Positions 50,477 through 57,639 of a DNA stretch of 57,639 nt are shown piece by piece. The position numbers and the translations under genes are program-made. The number at the start of each line of letters is the position of its first letter. The stretch's first letter is position 1. The notes below the pieces were generated by a model, which saw only the letters and a list, made by a program, of their open reading frames with translations, made no database searches and had not been told where the DNA came from. The DNA is from Pseudonocardiales bacterium (GTDB lineage Bacteria > Actinomycetota > Actinomycetes > Mycobacteriales > Pseudonocardiaceae), in contig JAHEXI010000021.1 in assembly GCA_023252195.1 (NCBI GenBank), positions 1 through 57,639 on the forward strand. Direction: 5' to 3'.

Positions 50477-51568
50477 TCAGTGCACAGGAGGCGGCTCGTC
50501 AGTATTTTCTTGATCATAGGGGCCTGGCGCCAACGCGTTTTCGGAAGTGTCAGAATCATCAGTTTTTTCCGGGCTGGCTGGTGTTGCACTAACAGATTTA
50601 TCAGGATTCGCCGGTGTGTCGACGGCGGGATCATTCCTGCGCGCCTTGGTGGGAGTGGGCGCCGCGGACGGAGTCGTGAGGATTTTTTGTGGGGAGCCTG
50701 AGACCACATCGGGTTTGTCGATAGCGTCGGGACTGGCCGGCTTATCTGATGAATCGGGTGCGCTCGGCTTTGCGGGTGAGTGCCGCGCGGGGACCGTCTC
50801 CGGAGTCTCCGGGCTGGCCGGGACTGCTGTGCTGTTCGACGTGTCTGGCTTGGTTGATTCGCCTGATCCAGCCGGTGTATCTGACTTCGCCGGCAGGTCT
50901 GATCCGGTCGGTGCGGTCTGCTTAACCGGCACACCAGGGTTATCACCTGTACCCGACTCAGTTGGCGTACCCGACTTAGCTGGCGTATCTGATTGGGCCG
51001 GCGCAGCTGGTTTCGCCGGTGCGACTGGTTTCGCCGGCGTGCCCGAACCGTTAGCAGGATCCGGGTTGACGGTCTTTGCCGGTTTGTGCGCGGCTGGGGC
51101 AGCTTCGTCGGCCGGCTTCTGCGGGTGTATCGGAGCGGCGGCCGGTGCGCGTCGTTGCGAGCGGGGCTGCGTAGGCAGCTGCTTGTGAGGTACCGGGATT
51201 ACCTTCGGTGCCTCGATTATCGGGGCCGTCCGAACTGTTCGCGGCGCCGGTATGTGCGGTACCACTGCTGCCAGTGGAGCGGGAGCCGAATGGGGGGCGG
51301 GGACCGCTTGAGGTGCTGGAATCGCCGGAGCAGCTGGAATCACTGGCGCTGCTGGAATGTTTGGGACGGCTACCTTGCTGGTGGAATCCGCGGTGGTCGC
51401 ATTCTGCGGAGCGCTTCCTGCGGGAGCTGTTTCGAGGGAGGCCTGTCCATGGGTCTTGATCTGATGCTGTTGCCGTACCACCAGGACGCTCAAGCCGCCC
51501 ACAATCATCATGGCAACCACCAATAATACCAGTAAGATTCCATTCGAGCGCATCCAGCGAACGTTCAT
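50477..51568 (-). CDS. Single-pass membrane protein with long Pro/Ala/Lys/Asp-rich outer region
   Basis: The 363-residue protein has a short basic N-terminus, one TM helix GILLVLLVVAMMIVGGLSVL and a short helix VRQQHQIKTHGQ. It then has almost 300 residues of low-complexity Pro/Ala/Thr/Ser: first PAAPVIPAAPAIPAPQAVPA, later PAKPVAPAKPAAPAQSDTPA repeats, and an acidic end ENTDEPPPVH. The N-in orientation puts the repeat region outside, long enough to span the cell wall, reminiscent of TonB-like or wall-spanning stalks. No catalytic domain is visible. Function unknown. Confidence 0.7.
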   Translation of the reverse strand: MNVRWMRSNGILLVLLVVAMMIVGGLSVLVVRQQHQIKTHGQASLETAPAGSAPQNATTADSTSKVAVPNIPAAPVIPAAPAIPAPQAVPAPHSAPAPLAAVVPHIPAPRTVRTAPIIEAPKVIPVPHKQLPTQPRSQRRAPAAAPIHPQKPADEAAPAAHKPAKTVNPDPANGSGTPAKPVAPAKPAAPAQSDTPAKSGTPTESGTGDNPGVPVKQTAPTGSDLPAKSDTPAGSGESTKPDTSNSTAVPASPETPETVPARHSPAKPSAPDSSDKPASPDAIDKPDVVSGSPQKILTTPSAAPTPTKARRNDPAVDTPANPDKSVSATPASPEKTDDSDTSENALAPGPYDQENTDEPPPVH

Positions 51569-51836
51569 CGAAGGCCCCCATTCGGCTCGACTCCGCCCCA
51601 GGAATCAAACCAGATCTATATCAGTGAGATGGCCGAGATCGACGCTGCGCAATACGCGTACTGACCCCTTTCAGTAGCACCGGTCCCCGACCACCTTCCA
51701 GGGTAGGTCGCCGTTGTACGGAGGGTCAAGGGCCGGTGGCCCAGTGCTGGCCGGGTCGATGTCGCGCCCGGCGCCCGCAGGACTGCTACTATAACGATGT
51801 TACAAAATGGCTCACGGGTGCTGGGAGGCTACGACG
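51569..51836. promoter_or_regulatory. Divergent promoter region before the carotenoid oxygenase
   Basis: The segment includes an AT-richer patch CTACTATAACGATGTTACAA at 51785-51804, a plausible promoter, and GGGAGG at 51823-51828 as ribosome site. No gene is seen. Confidence 0.4.
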
Positions 51837-53294
51837 ATGGGTAACGACTACCTTGAGGGCAACTACGCTCCGGTTCGCCGGGAACAGACGATCACCCGGT
51901 TGGCTGTCACTGGCACCATCCCGGCCCACCTCGACGGGCGTTATCTCCGCAACGGGCCGAACCCGATCGCCGACGTCGACCCGGCGATTTATCACTGGTT
52001 CGCCGGCGACGGCATGGTCCACGGGATACGCCTGCGAGACGGCCAGGCGCAGTGGTACCGCAATCGCTGGATCCGCACGCCCGCCGTTGCCCGGGCGCTC
52101 GGCGAGTCCGGCCGCCACCGAGCCCCCATCCGAACCGGGCTTGAGCTGCTGGGTGCCAACACCAACGTGCTCAGCCACGCCGGTCGCACGCTGGCGTTGA
52201 TCGAAGGTGGCGTCACCAACTACGAGCTCACCGACGATTTGGGGACCGTCGGCCCGTGCGACTTCGACGGCACCCTGCGCGGCGGTTACACGGCGCACCC
52301 CAAGCGCGACCCGGACACCGGGGAACTGCACGCGGTGTCCTACTCGTTCGGTCGCGGCAACCGTGTGCAGTACTCGGTCATCGGCATCGACGGTCGCGCG
52401 CGCCGCACGGTGGACGTTACAGTCACAGGCAGCCCGATGATGCACGATTTCTCGCTGACCGAAAACCACGTCGTGTTCTACGACCTCCCGGTCACCTTCG
52501 ATCCCCGGCAGGCTGTCGCGGTGTCCGTGCCGTCCATCTTGCGCGCACCCGCCCGGTTGGTGCTCGCCGCGCTCATCGGCCGGGTCCGGGTACCCGAACC
52601 GATCATCGCGATGGCAGGGAAAGGAATGAGCGGGAACGCCAACCTGCCCTACCACTGGGATCCCCGCTATCCGGCCCGCGTCGGTGTCATGCCGCGCGCC
52701 GGCGACGCCGGTGACGTCCGGTGGTTTGACGTCGAGCCCTGCTACGTCTTTCACCCGCTCAACGCCTACGACGACGGCGACACGATCGTCCTGGACGTCG
52801 TGCGGCACCCGAAGATGTTCGACACGGAGTTGCGTGGGCCCAACGAGGGCCCCACCACCCTGGATCGCTGGACCGTCGACCTCGCAGACGGGAAGGTCCG
52901 CGAGACCCGTCTCGACGATCACCCGCAGGAGTTCCCCCGGATCGACGACCGGCTCGTCGGGCGACCGCACCGTTACGGGTACGCGATGCAGACGTCGGGC
53001 GCGGGGGGTGACGCCGGCGACTCGGTACTCAAACACGACCTGCGCCGCGGCCACACCGTCGCACGGCGGCTCGGCGCTGATCAGCGTGTCGGCGAGTTCG
53101 TCTTCGTGCCCAGCTCACCGCAGGCGCCCGAGGATGACGGGGTGCTCATGGGGTTCGTCTATGGCGCCAGCACTGACCGCAGCGACTTGACCATCCTTGA
53201 TGCAGCGAGCTTGGCGACCGTCGCAGTGGTCCACCTGCCGGTCCGGGTGCCCTTCGGGTTTCACGGCAACTGGCTGCCGACCCCGACGACGTGA
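51837..53294 (+). CDS. Carotenoid cleavage dioxygenase
   Basis: A non-haem Fe(II) oxygenase that cleaves carotenoid or stilbene-like double bonds. The 485-residue protein has the seven-bladed propeller family blocks: LDGRYLRNGPNPIADVDPAI-YHWFAGDGMVHGI, GGYTAHPKRDPDTGELHAVS, SPMMHDFSLTENHVVF, CYVFHPLNAYDDGDTIVLDV and VPFGFHGNWLP. The four iron-binding histidines are those in TAHP, MMHDF, VFHPLN and GFHGNW. ATG 51837 follows GGGAGG by eight bases. Cytoplasmic. It is convergent with the next gene, with one base between stops. Confidence 0.93.
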   Translation: MGNDYLEGNYAPVRREQTITRLAVTGTIPAHLDGRYLRNGPNPIADVDPAIYHWFAGDGMVHGIRLRDGQAQWYRNRWIRTPAVARALGESGRHRAPIRTGLELLGANTNVLSHAGRTLALIEGGVTNYELTDDLGTVGPCDFDGTLRGGYTAHPKRDPDTGELHAVSYSFGRGNRVQYSVIGIDGRARRTVDVTVTGSPMMHDFSLTENHVVFYDLPVTFDPRQAVAVSVPSILRAPARLVLAALIGRVRVPEPIIAMAGKGMSGNANLPYHWDPRYPARVGVMPRAGDAGDVRWFDVEPCYVFHPLNAYDDGDTIVLDVVRHPKMFDTELRGPNEGPTTLDRWTVDLADGKVRETRLDDHPQEFPRIDDRLVGRPHRYGYAMQTSGAGGDAGDSVLKHDLRRGHTVARRLGADQRVGEFVFVPSSPQAPEDDGVLMGFVYGASTDRSDLTILDAASLATVAVVHLPVRVPFGFHGNWLPTPTT

Positions 53295-53295
53295 C

Positions 53296-53787
53296 CTACG
53301 AACTCCCGAACGAGAAGTGCCGGTCCGCGGCGGCAGAACTGAAGGCGACGGTCAGCGGCAGCGTGAACGACTGACCCTTGCACTTGGCGTCCGTAGTGGC
53401 CGCCATCGTCACGGAGACCTCGTAGGTATGCAGGCTATTCGCCCTGATGAAGCCGACCGGACTCTCGACCGCAGCGCTGGTGAGGGTACCGGCGGGGCAG
53501 CCGCTCGCGGTCGCGGTCGAACTCCCCGCGCTGATCGACGTGACCCGAACGCCGTAGTCCTTGGAGTTCTTCACGTAGATGGGGAACGTCCCGGTCGCGC
53601 CGGGGGCCAGCGGGCGGACCTGGTCGTCCGGAGTGACGGTAAGATCAGCAGAGGTGGTCCCGCCGGTCCCACCGCTACCGGCCGTGCCGATGAAAAATCC
53701 CACCGCGACGAGCGCGAGGGCGATGAGCAGGGCGAGACCGTCGTAGACGTTGAGGCTACGCACGCTGGTGCCCAAGTCGTATTCCAC
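53296..53787 (-). CDS. Membrane-anchored beta-rich protein
   Basis: The 163-residue protein has an N-terminal cytosolic piece VEYDLGTSVRSLNVYDGLAL running into one TM helix ALLIALALVAVGFFIG. A Gly/Thr linker and an outer beta-sandwich-like domain follow: ATGTFPIYVKNSKDYGVRVT, SGCPAGTLTSAAVES, VSVTMAATTDAKCKGQSFTL-PLTVAFSS, with two cysteines. GTG 53787 follows GGAGGGAG by six bases. It resembles small actinobacterial surface proteins with an Ig-like fold. Function unknown. Confidence 0.7.
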   Translation of the reverse strand: MEYDLGTSVRSLNVYDGLALLIALALVAVGFFIGTAGSGGTGGTTSADLTVTPDDQVRPLAPGATGTFPIYVKNSKDYGVRVTSISAGSSTATASGCPAGTLTSAAVESPVGFIRANSLHTYEVSVTMAATTDAKCKGQSFTLPLTVAFSSAAADRHFSFGSS

Positions 53788-53973
53788 CGCGGACTCCCTC
53801 CAGAGGCCCCAGTCACGCAGAGCCCAACTACCTAAGCGCACAGTCACCACACCGCAGTTGCCGTTCTACCTGATTTCCGGCTGGGTTGTCGACTGACAGT
53901 GCCGGAATGGCTGCGCTGCGTTGCGTCCGGGATAGGTTATTCGGTTGCGTCGCTGCGGTGCCGTCGGGGTGTC

Positions 53974-55359
53974 CTAGAGGGCTTTGAGCTCTTCGATCAC
54001 TGCTGCGACGGAGGCTTTGGCGTCGCCGAAGAGCATCGAGGTTCCGGGCTCGTAGTACAGTTCGTTCTCAATCCCGGCGAACCCGGTGTTCATCGAGCGT
54101 TTGAGCACGATGACCGATTTGCTCTCGTCGACGTTGAGGATCGGCATGCCGTGGATCGGCGAGTTCGGATCGTTGCGGGCGGCCGGGTTGGTGACGTCGT
54201 TGGCGCCGATCACCAGGGCGACGTCGGTGCGGTTGAACTCGCCGTTGATCTCATCCATCTCTTTGAGCTGCTCGTAGGGCACGTCGGCCTCGGCGAGCAG
54301 CACGTTCATATGCCCGGGCATCCGGCCGGCCACCGGGTGGATGGCGTACTTGACCTCGACGCCCTTGTCCTCCAGCAACCTGGCCATGTCCTTCACGACG
54401 TGCTGCGCCTGGGCCACTGCCATTCCGTACCCGGGCACCACGACGACCTGGTTGGCATAGGCCATCTGCACTGCTGCATCGGCTGCGTTGGTCTCCCGAT
54501 GAGTCCTGTCGCCGAGCTCGCGGCCGGGCGCCGCGGCACCGCCGCCGCCGAACCCGCCGGCCACGATCGCCGGGATGGACCGGTTCATCGCGGTGGCCAT
54601 CAGGTTGGTGAGGATCGAACCGGAGGCGCCGACGATCATGCCCGCGACGATCATCGCGGTGTTGTTCAGTGCCAGCCCGGCGGCGGCGGCGGACAGGCCG
54701 GTCAGCGCGTTGAGCAGCGAGATCACCACTGGCATGTCGGCGCCACCGATCGGCAGTACCACCAGCAGCCCCAACGCCGCGGCGAACACGAGTGTGCCGA
54801 TGATCAGCAACTCGGCGCCGCCGCCCAACCCGATCGCGACCGCGCAGGCCAGTGCTGCCAGCAGAACCAACGCGTTGACCAGCTGCTGTGGTTTGCCCAG
54901 GCTGATCGGTCGGCCGGGAAGGAGTTCCTGCAGCTTGCCGAAGGCCACCAGGGAGCCCCAGAACGACACCGAGCCGACGATCGCGCCGAACAGTGAGGCG
55001 ACCATCACGTAGGTGGGCTCGTTGATGAACCCGGCGGTGGTGTTGAACTCCACCCAGGCGATCAGCGCGACGGCGCCGCCGCCGACGCCGTTGAACAGCG
55101 CCACCATCTGCGGCATCGCGGTCATCTTCACCTGCTTGGCCGCCGGCACCCCGAGCGCGGTGCCGAGCGCCACGCCCAGGACGATCAGTGCCCAGTTGCT
55201 CACGCCGGGGATGAGCAGGGTAGCCAGCACCGCGATGCCCATCCCGACCGCCGCGATGAGGTTGCCGCGCACCGCGGTACGCGGGCCGGTCAGGCCCATC
55301 AAACCGTAGATGAACAGTGCGAAGGCGACGATGTACAGGGCCACGACCACAGTCGTCAT
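53974..55359 (-). CDS. pntB: NAD(P) transhydrogenase beta subunit
   Basis: Membrane part plus NADP(H)-binding domain of the proton-translocating transhydrogenase, which makes NADPH from NADH using the proton gradient. The 461-residue protein has about nine TM helices (FALFIYGLMGLTGPRTAVRG, NTTAGFINEPTYVMVASLFG) and the C-terminal dIII domain with VVVVPGYGMAVAQAQHVVKD, HPVAGRMPGHMNVLLAEADV and VALVIGANDVTNPAARNDPN. The ATG at 55359 overlaps the pntAb stop (ATGA). Confidence 0.96.
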   Translation of the reverse strand: MTTVVVALYIVAFALFIYGLMGLTGPRTAVRGNLIAAVGMGIAVLATLLIPGVSNWALIVLGVALGTALGVPAAKQVKMTAMPQMVALFNGVGGGAVALIAWVEFNTTAGFINEPTYVMVASLFGAIVGSVSFWGSLVAFGKLQELLPGRPISLGKPQQLVNALVLLAALACAVAIGLGGGAELLIIGTLVFAAALGLLVVLPIGGADMPVVISLLNALTGLSAAAAGLALNNTAMIVAGMIVGASGSILTNLMATAMNRSIPAIVAGGFGGGGAAAPGRELGDRTHRETNAADAAVQMAYANQVVVVPGYGMAVAQAQHVVKDMARLLEDKGVEVKYAIHPVAGRMPGHMNVLLAEADVPYEQLKEMDEINGEFNRTDVALVIGANDVTNPAARNDPNSPIHGMPILNVDESKSVIVLKRSMNTGFAGIENELYYEPGTSMLFGDAKASVAAVIEELKAL

Positions 55360-55670
55360 CGCTGCTGCGCACCCTTCGGGGCCTTCGCGGGTTGCTTGCC
55401 CTTGAACATGCCCAGCATCCGGTCGGTGACCAGGAACCCACCGACCACGTTGATGGTGCCGAAGGCGATCGCCACCACCAGCAGCAGCTTGTCGAAGATC
55501 GTGAGGTCGTGGCCTACTCCGAGCACCACGATCCCACCGAGCAGCACGATGCCGTGGATGGCGTTCGTGCCGGACATCAGCGGCGTGTGCAGCGTGTTGG
55601 GCACCTTGGAGATCACGGCGAAGCCGACGAATCCGGCTAGCACCAGGATCGCCAGGTTGGCGAGCAGCAT
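55356..55670 (-). CDS. pntAb: NAD(P) transhydrogenase alpha subunit, membrane part
   Basis: The 104-residue protein supplies the remaining TM helices: LANLAILVLAGFVGFAVISK, VPNTLHTPLMSGTNAIHGIV and LLLVVAIAFGTINVVGGFLV. Many actinobacteria and alphaproteobacteria split PntA into two genes as here. The basic tail KGKQPAKAPKGAQQR is cytosolic. It overlaps both neighbours, so the three genes form one coupled operon. Confidence 0.95.
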   Translation of the reverse strand: MLLANLAILVLAGFVGFAVISKVPNTLHTPLMSGTNAIHGIVLLGGIVVLGVGHDLTIFDKLLLVVAIAFGTINVVGGFLVTDRMLGMFKGKQPAKAPKGAQQR

Positions 55671-56803
55671 CAGCGGTTGTCCCCTTCCGGCTCCCGCGTG
55701 ATGCAGGAGCGGACCAGCACCTCATCATCGGAGTCCGGGGTCAGCCGGCCTTCCTTGTCCAGCATCAGCTCCAGCAGTGACTGCACATTACGGGCGTACA
55801 GCTCGCTGGCATGCTCGGGCATCGTCGCCGGCAGGTTCAACGGTGACGCGATCGTCACATCCTCGCGGACCACGACCTCACCCGGCACCGTGAGCTCGCA
55901 GTTACCGCCGGTCTCCCCGGCCAGGTCCACGATCACGCTGCCCGGTCGCATCCCTTTCACCGCCTCCGCGGTGACCAGGATAGGGGCCTTGCGTCCAGGT
56001 ACCAGCGCGGTGGTGATCACGACGTCGAAACCACTGGTCGCCTCGGTCAGCCGTTGTTTCTGCTCGGCCCGCTCGTCGTCGGTGAGCTCACGGGCGTAGC
56101 CGCCCTCACCGGCCGCCTCGATGCCCAGGTCGAGCCACTTGGCGCCCAGCGAGCGCACCTGGTCGGCGACCTCAGGTCGCACGTCGTAGCCGGTGGTCCT
56201 GGCCCCCAGGCGCTTGGCGGTGGCCAGTGCCTGCAACCCGGCCACCCCGACGCCGAGGATCAGCGCGGTCGCCGGCTTGACGGTGCCCGCGGCGGTGGTG
56301 AGCATCGGGAAGAACCGGGTGGACAGCTCCGCGGCTAGCAGCACCGCCTTGTAGCCGGCCACGTTGGCCTGCGAGGACAGTGCGTCCATCGACTGCGCGC
56401 GGGAGATCCGCGGGATGGATTCCATGGCGAAACCGGCCACGCCTGCGTTGTGGAGCTTGCCGGCGATCTCCGGGTCGGACCGCGGTGCCAAAAACCCGAT
56501 CAGCACCGACCCGCGACGTAGCCGGCCGATCTCCTCGTCGGTCGGTGGCGCGACTTTGACCACGACGTCGGCGTCCCACGGGTCGCCGATGGTGGCGCCG
56601 GCCTCGATGAACAGCTCGTCGGGCATCAACGCGCCTACCCCGGCGCCCGATTCGACGACGACTTGCAAGCCCCGCCCGGTCAGCTTCTCTACCATCTTGG
56701 GCACCAGAGCAACCCGACGCTCGCCGTCTCTCGACTCCCGGGGAACGCCGACTCGGGTGCCTTGCTTGTCCTGCGATGAAGTCACCCGCAGAGCATCGAA
56801 CAT
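55670..56803 (-). CDS. pntAa: NAD(P) transhydrogenase alpha subunit, NAD-binding part
   Basis: The 377-residue soluble dI domain binds NAD(H). It starts with GTRVGVPRESRDGERRVALV, the alanine-dehydrogenase/PNT N-domain, and has FAMESIPRISRAQSMDALSS, the Rossmann motif ALILGVGVAGLQALATAKRL and VITTALVPGRKAPILVT, ending with SPLNLPATMPEHASELYARN. It is not alanine dehydrogenase because the pnt membrane genes follow directly (TGATG overlap). First gene of the operon; promoter expected at 56804-56855. Confidence 0.96.
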   Translation of the reverse strand: MFDALRVTSSQDKQGTRVGVPRESRDGERRVALVPKMVEKLTGRGLQVVVESGAGVGALMPDELFIEAGATIGDPWDADVVVKVAPPTDEEIGRLRRGSVLIGFLAPRSDPEIAGKLHNAGVAGFAMESIPRISRAQSMDALSSQANVAGYKAVLLAAELSTRFFPMLTTAAGTVKPATALILGVGVAGLQALATAKRLGARTTGYDVRPEVADQVRSLGAKWLDLGIEAAGEGGYARELTDDERAEQKQRLTEATSGFDVVITTALVPGRKAPILVTAEAVKGMRPGSVIVDLAGETGGNCELTVPGEVVVREDVTIASPLNLPATMPEHASELYARNVQSLLELMLDKEGRLTPDSDDEVLVRSCITREPEGDNR

Positions 56804-56855
56804 GATCGGCGTGGCGTCCAGTGCCCGCGCACAAACGTGGCCGGGTCAACACAGC

Positions 56856-57275
56856 TCAGTCGGCCGTCCCAGGTGGCACTACCCACTCGACGGGCTGGCC
56901 GGTGACCTCTGCGATCACCTCGAAGTCGCGGTGATAATGCAGGACTGGAAGGTCATGCCGCTCAGCGACCGCGGCGATGATCAGATCGGGGATCGCTACC
57001 GCTCTGTGCTGCCCGCGCTCGGCGAGCGCGGCGTGCACCTCGACGGCCCGATCCCAGACTTCATCCGGAGTGGGTAACCGTTCTAGGCCGCGCAGTTCCA
57101 GACGAACCTGACGGTGTTCCTCGGCGCCGCGAACGCTGTACAAGACCTCGAGTTCGGTCATGCCGCACACCGCGAGCCGACCTGCGGTCAGCAGCGGAAG
57201 CACGACCTGGGCGACCGCGGGTTTGGCGAGCCGGGCCCAGGCGCTCTTGTCGACGAGGTGGTCAGCTACCGCCAT
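56856..57275 (-). CDS. vapC: VapC-type PIN-domain ribonuclease toxin
   Basis: The 139-residue PIN protein cleaves RNA when free of VapB. It has the acidic metal site: Asp in HLVDKSAWARL, Glu in GMTELEVLYS, and Asp in VAIPDLIIAAVAERHDLPVL, followed by HYHRDFEVIAEVTG. Length is normal. The ATG at 57275 overlaps the antitoxin gene by ten bases. The frame is intact. Confidence 0.88.
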   Translation of the reverse strand: MAVADHLVDKSAWARLAKPAVAQVVLPLLTAGRLAVCGMTELEVLYSVRGAEEHRQVRLELRGLERLPTPDEVWDRAVEVHAALAERGQHRAVAIPDLIIAAVAERHDLPVLHYHRDFEVIAEVTGQPVEWVVPPGTAD

Positions 57276-57517
57276 GCCCGTGCCATGACCTCAGGATCGG
57301 CGAGATCCGGCAGCGCACCCGAGGCCAATCGCTCGCCGAGCCTCACCCGGAGCCTGAACTTGACGTACTCGGACAGAGCGCGGTTGACGGTGTCCTTCTT
57401 GGTCTCGGTACCGAGCAGCGCTGCGGCCTGGGCCAGCAGGGCGTCATCCAGATCGATGAGTGTCTTAGATATGGAGTGCTCCCTTCTTATATGCGATATC
57501 CTCGTCCTAGGATACAT
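57266..57517 (-). CDS. vapB: VapB-type antitoxin with unusual start
   Basis: The core reads SKTLIDLDDALLAQAAALLG, a ribbon-helix-helix DNA-binding fold, then TETKKDTVNRALSEYVKFRL and a C-terminal toxin-binding tail. Family members normally begin MSKTLIDLD. Here the codon before SKT is ATA (57472-57470), lying six bases after a perfect AGAAGGGAG ribosome site. Either AUA is the start, or translation begins at the ATG at 57517 (used here), or at an ATG inside the insertion sequence (57544). The operator palindrome lies between 57497 and 57514. Confidence 0.75.
   Translation of the reverse strand: MYPRTRISHIRREHSISKTLIDLDDALLAQAAALLGTETKKDTVNRALSEYVKFRLRVRLGERLASGALPDLADPEVMARAWR
57497..57514. 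promoter_or_regulatory. Inverted repeat upstream of vapB, probable operator
   Basis: TATCCT, six bases, AGGATA. It lies 25 bases above the AUA and directly beside the end of the insertion sequence. VapB dimers or VapBC complexes usually bind such inverted repeats to repress their own promoter. Confidence 0.6.
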
Positions 57518-57518
57518 G

Positions 57519-57636
57519 TTAGGAGCCGGAATTGAATTAATCATTCACTTGATCGTCGGATGGTGTAATTCCAGTCACCGTGGAAGTCGTGTCGTGTAAT
57601 GGGTATGGATTGCTTCTGCTGGTCTGTGAGTTTGAC
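57519..57636 (-). repeat. Right copy of the 118-bp inverted repeat shared with 1-118
   Basis: Exact reverse complement of bases 1-118. The inner edge (57519-57520, TT) marks the end of the insertion sequence, a few bases from the vapB operator. Confidence 0.9.
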
Positions 57637-57639
57637 TTT
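57541..57639 (-). pseudogene. ISAzo13-like transposase, 3' end only (right edge)
   Basis: Reading inward from base 57639 the frame encodes KVKLTDQQKQSIPITRHDFH then GDWNYTIRRSSE and stops at TGA 57543-57541. It is the same protein tail as at bases 1-96 with one more codon visible. The gene continues beyond the window. Confidence 0.7.

Noticed and set aside
55670-56803. Alanine dehydrogenase
   Set aside because: The fold is shared, but the overlapping pntAb and pntB genes show that it is the transhydrogenase subunit.
1-57639. CRISPR array, rRNA operon or complete tRNA gene
   Set aside because: No regularly spaced repeats, rRNA sequence or complete cloverleaf was seen; the two tRNA pieces lack their 5' halves.

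Overview
The window looks like one whole contig of a GC-rich actinomycete, most likely near the Mycobacteriales/Pseudonocardiales. The evidence is a core block in mycobacterial order (radA, lpqE, carD, ispD, ispF, cysS, rlmB, then lsr2), together with mycoredoxin, an SCO5389-family protein and split pntAa/pntAb/pntB genes. Both ends stop inside inverted copies of the same ISAzo13-like transposase 3' end (1-118 and 57519-57636, identical over 118 bp). The contig was therefore probably broken at a multicopy insertion sequence.

Layout. 1-8 kb is a graveyard of integrative elements: 3' fragments of tRNA-Lys and tRNA-Tyr lie next to decayed tyrosine integrases, with an excisionase remnant, an IS6-family transposase carrying a nonsense codon and a broken LuxR regulator. 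A DHA2 drug exporter and a conserved hypothetical pair survive there. 8-16.5 kb holds a lone MacB-like permease, small secreted or lipidated proteins, an SCO5389-family protein, a beta-helix lipoprotein, a glycine-rich peptide gene with a structured leader, and three frameshifted or truncated genes (zinc peptidase, patatin, unknown). 16.7-26.7 kb holds a sugar-porter permease and, on the opposite strand, glyA-sga-mcl-mtkA-mtkB-hprA-glycerate 2-kinase. The last seven are the dedicated genes of the serine cycle, in one tightly spaced operon. 27-39 kb is a defence-type island: MazEF, a nucleotidyltransferase pair with an internal deletion, a broken AbiEii system, orphan nucleotidyltransferases and several chimeric gene fragments, mixed with mycoredoxin, an aminoglycoside-phosphotransferase-like protein, methyltransferases, an XRE regulator and threonine aldolase. 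39-47 kb is the conserved core block. 47-57.6 kb carries a broken MBOAT acyltransferase, a CsbD-like protein, a SodC-like lipoprotein, a proline-rich membrane protein, carotenoid oxygenase, the pnt transhydrogenase operon and VapBC beside the right-hand IS.

How the genes work together. GlyA, Sga, HprA and glycerate kinase would carry C1 units on glycine through serine and hydroxypyruvate to 2-phosphoglycerate. MtkAB and Mcl would split malate into glyoxylate and acetyl-CoA. PEP carboxylase, malate dehydrogenase, enolase and the C1-oxidation genes are not in the window and would have to lie elsewhere. The pnt genes could supply NADPH, but that link is only inferred. The many frameshifts, nonsense codons, truncations and spliced fragments outside the core and the serine-cycle operon suggest a genome in reductive decay, with the serine-cycle operon kept intact.
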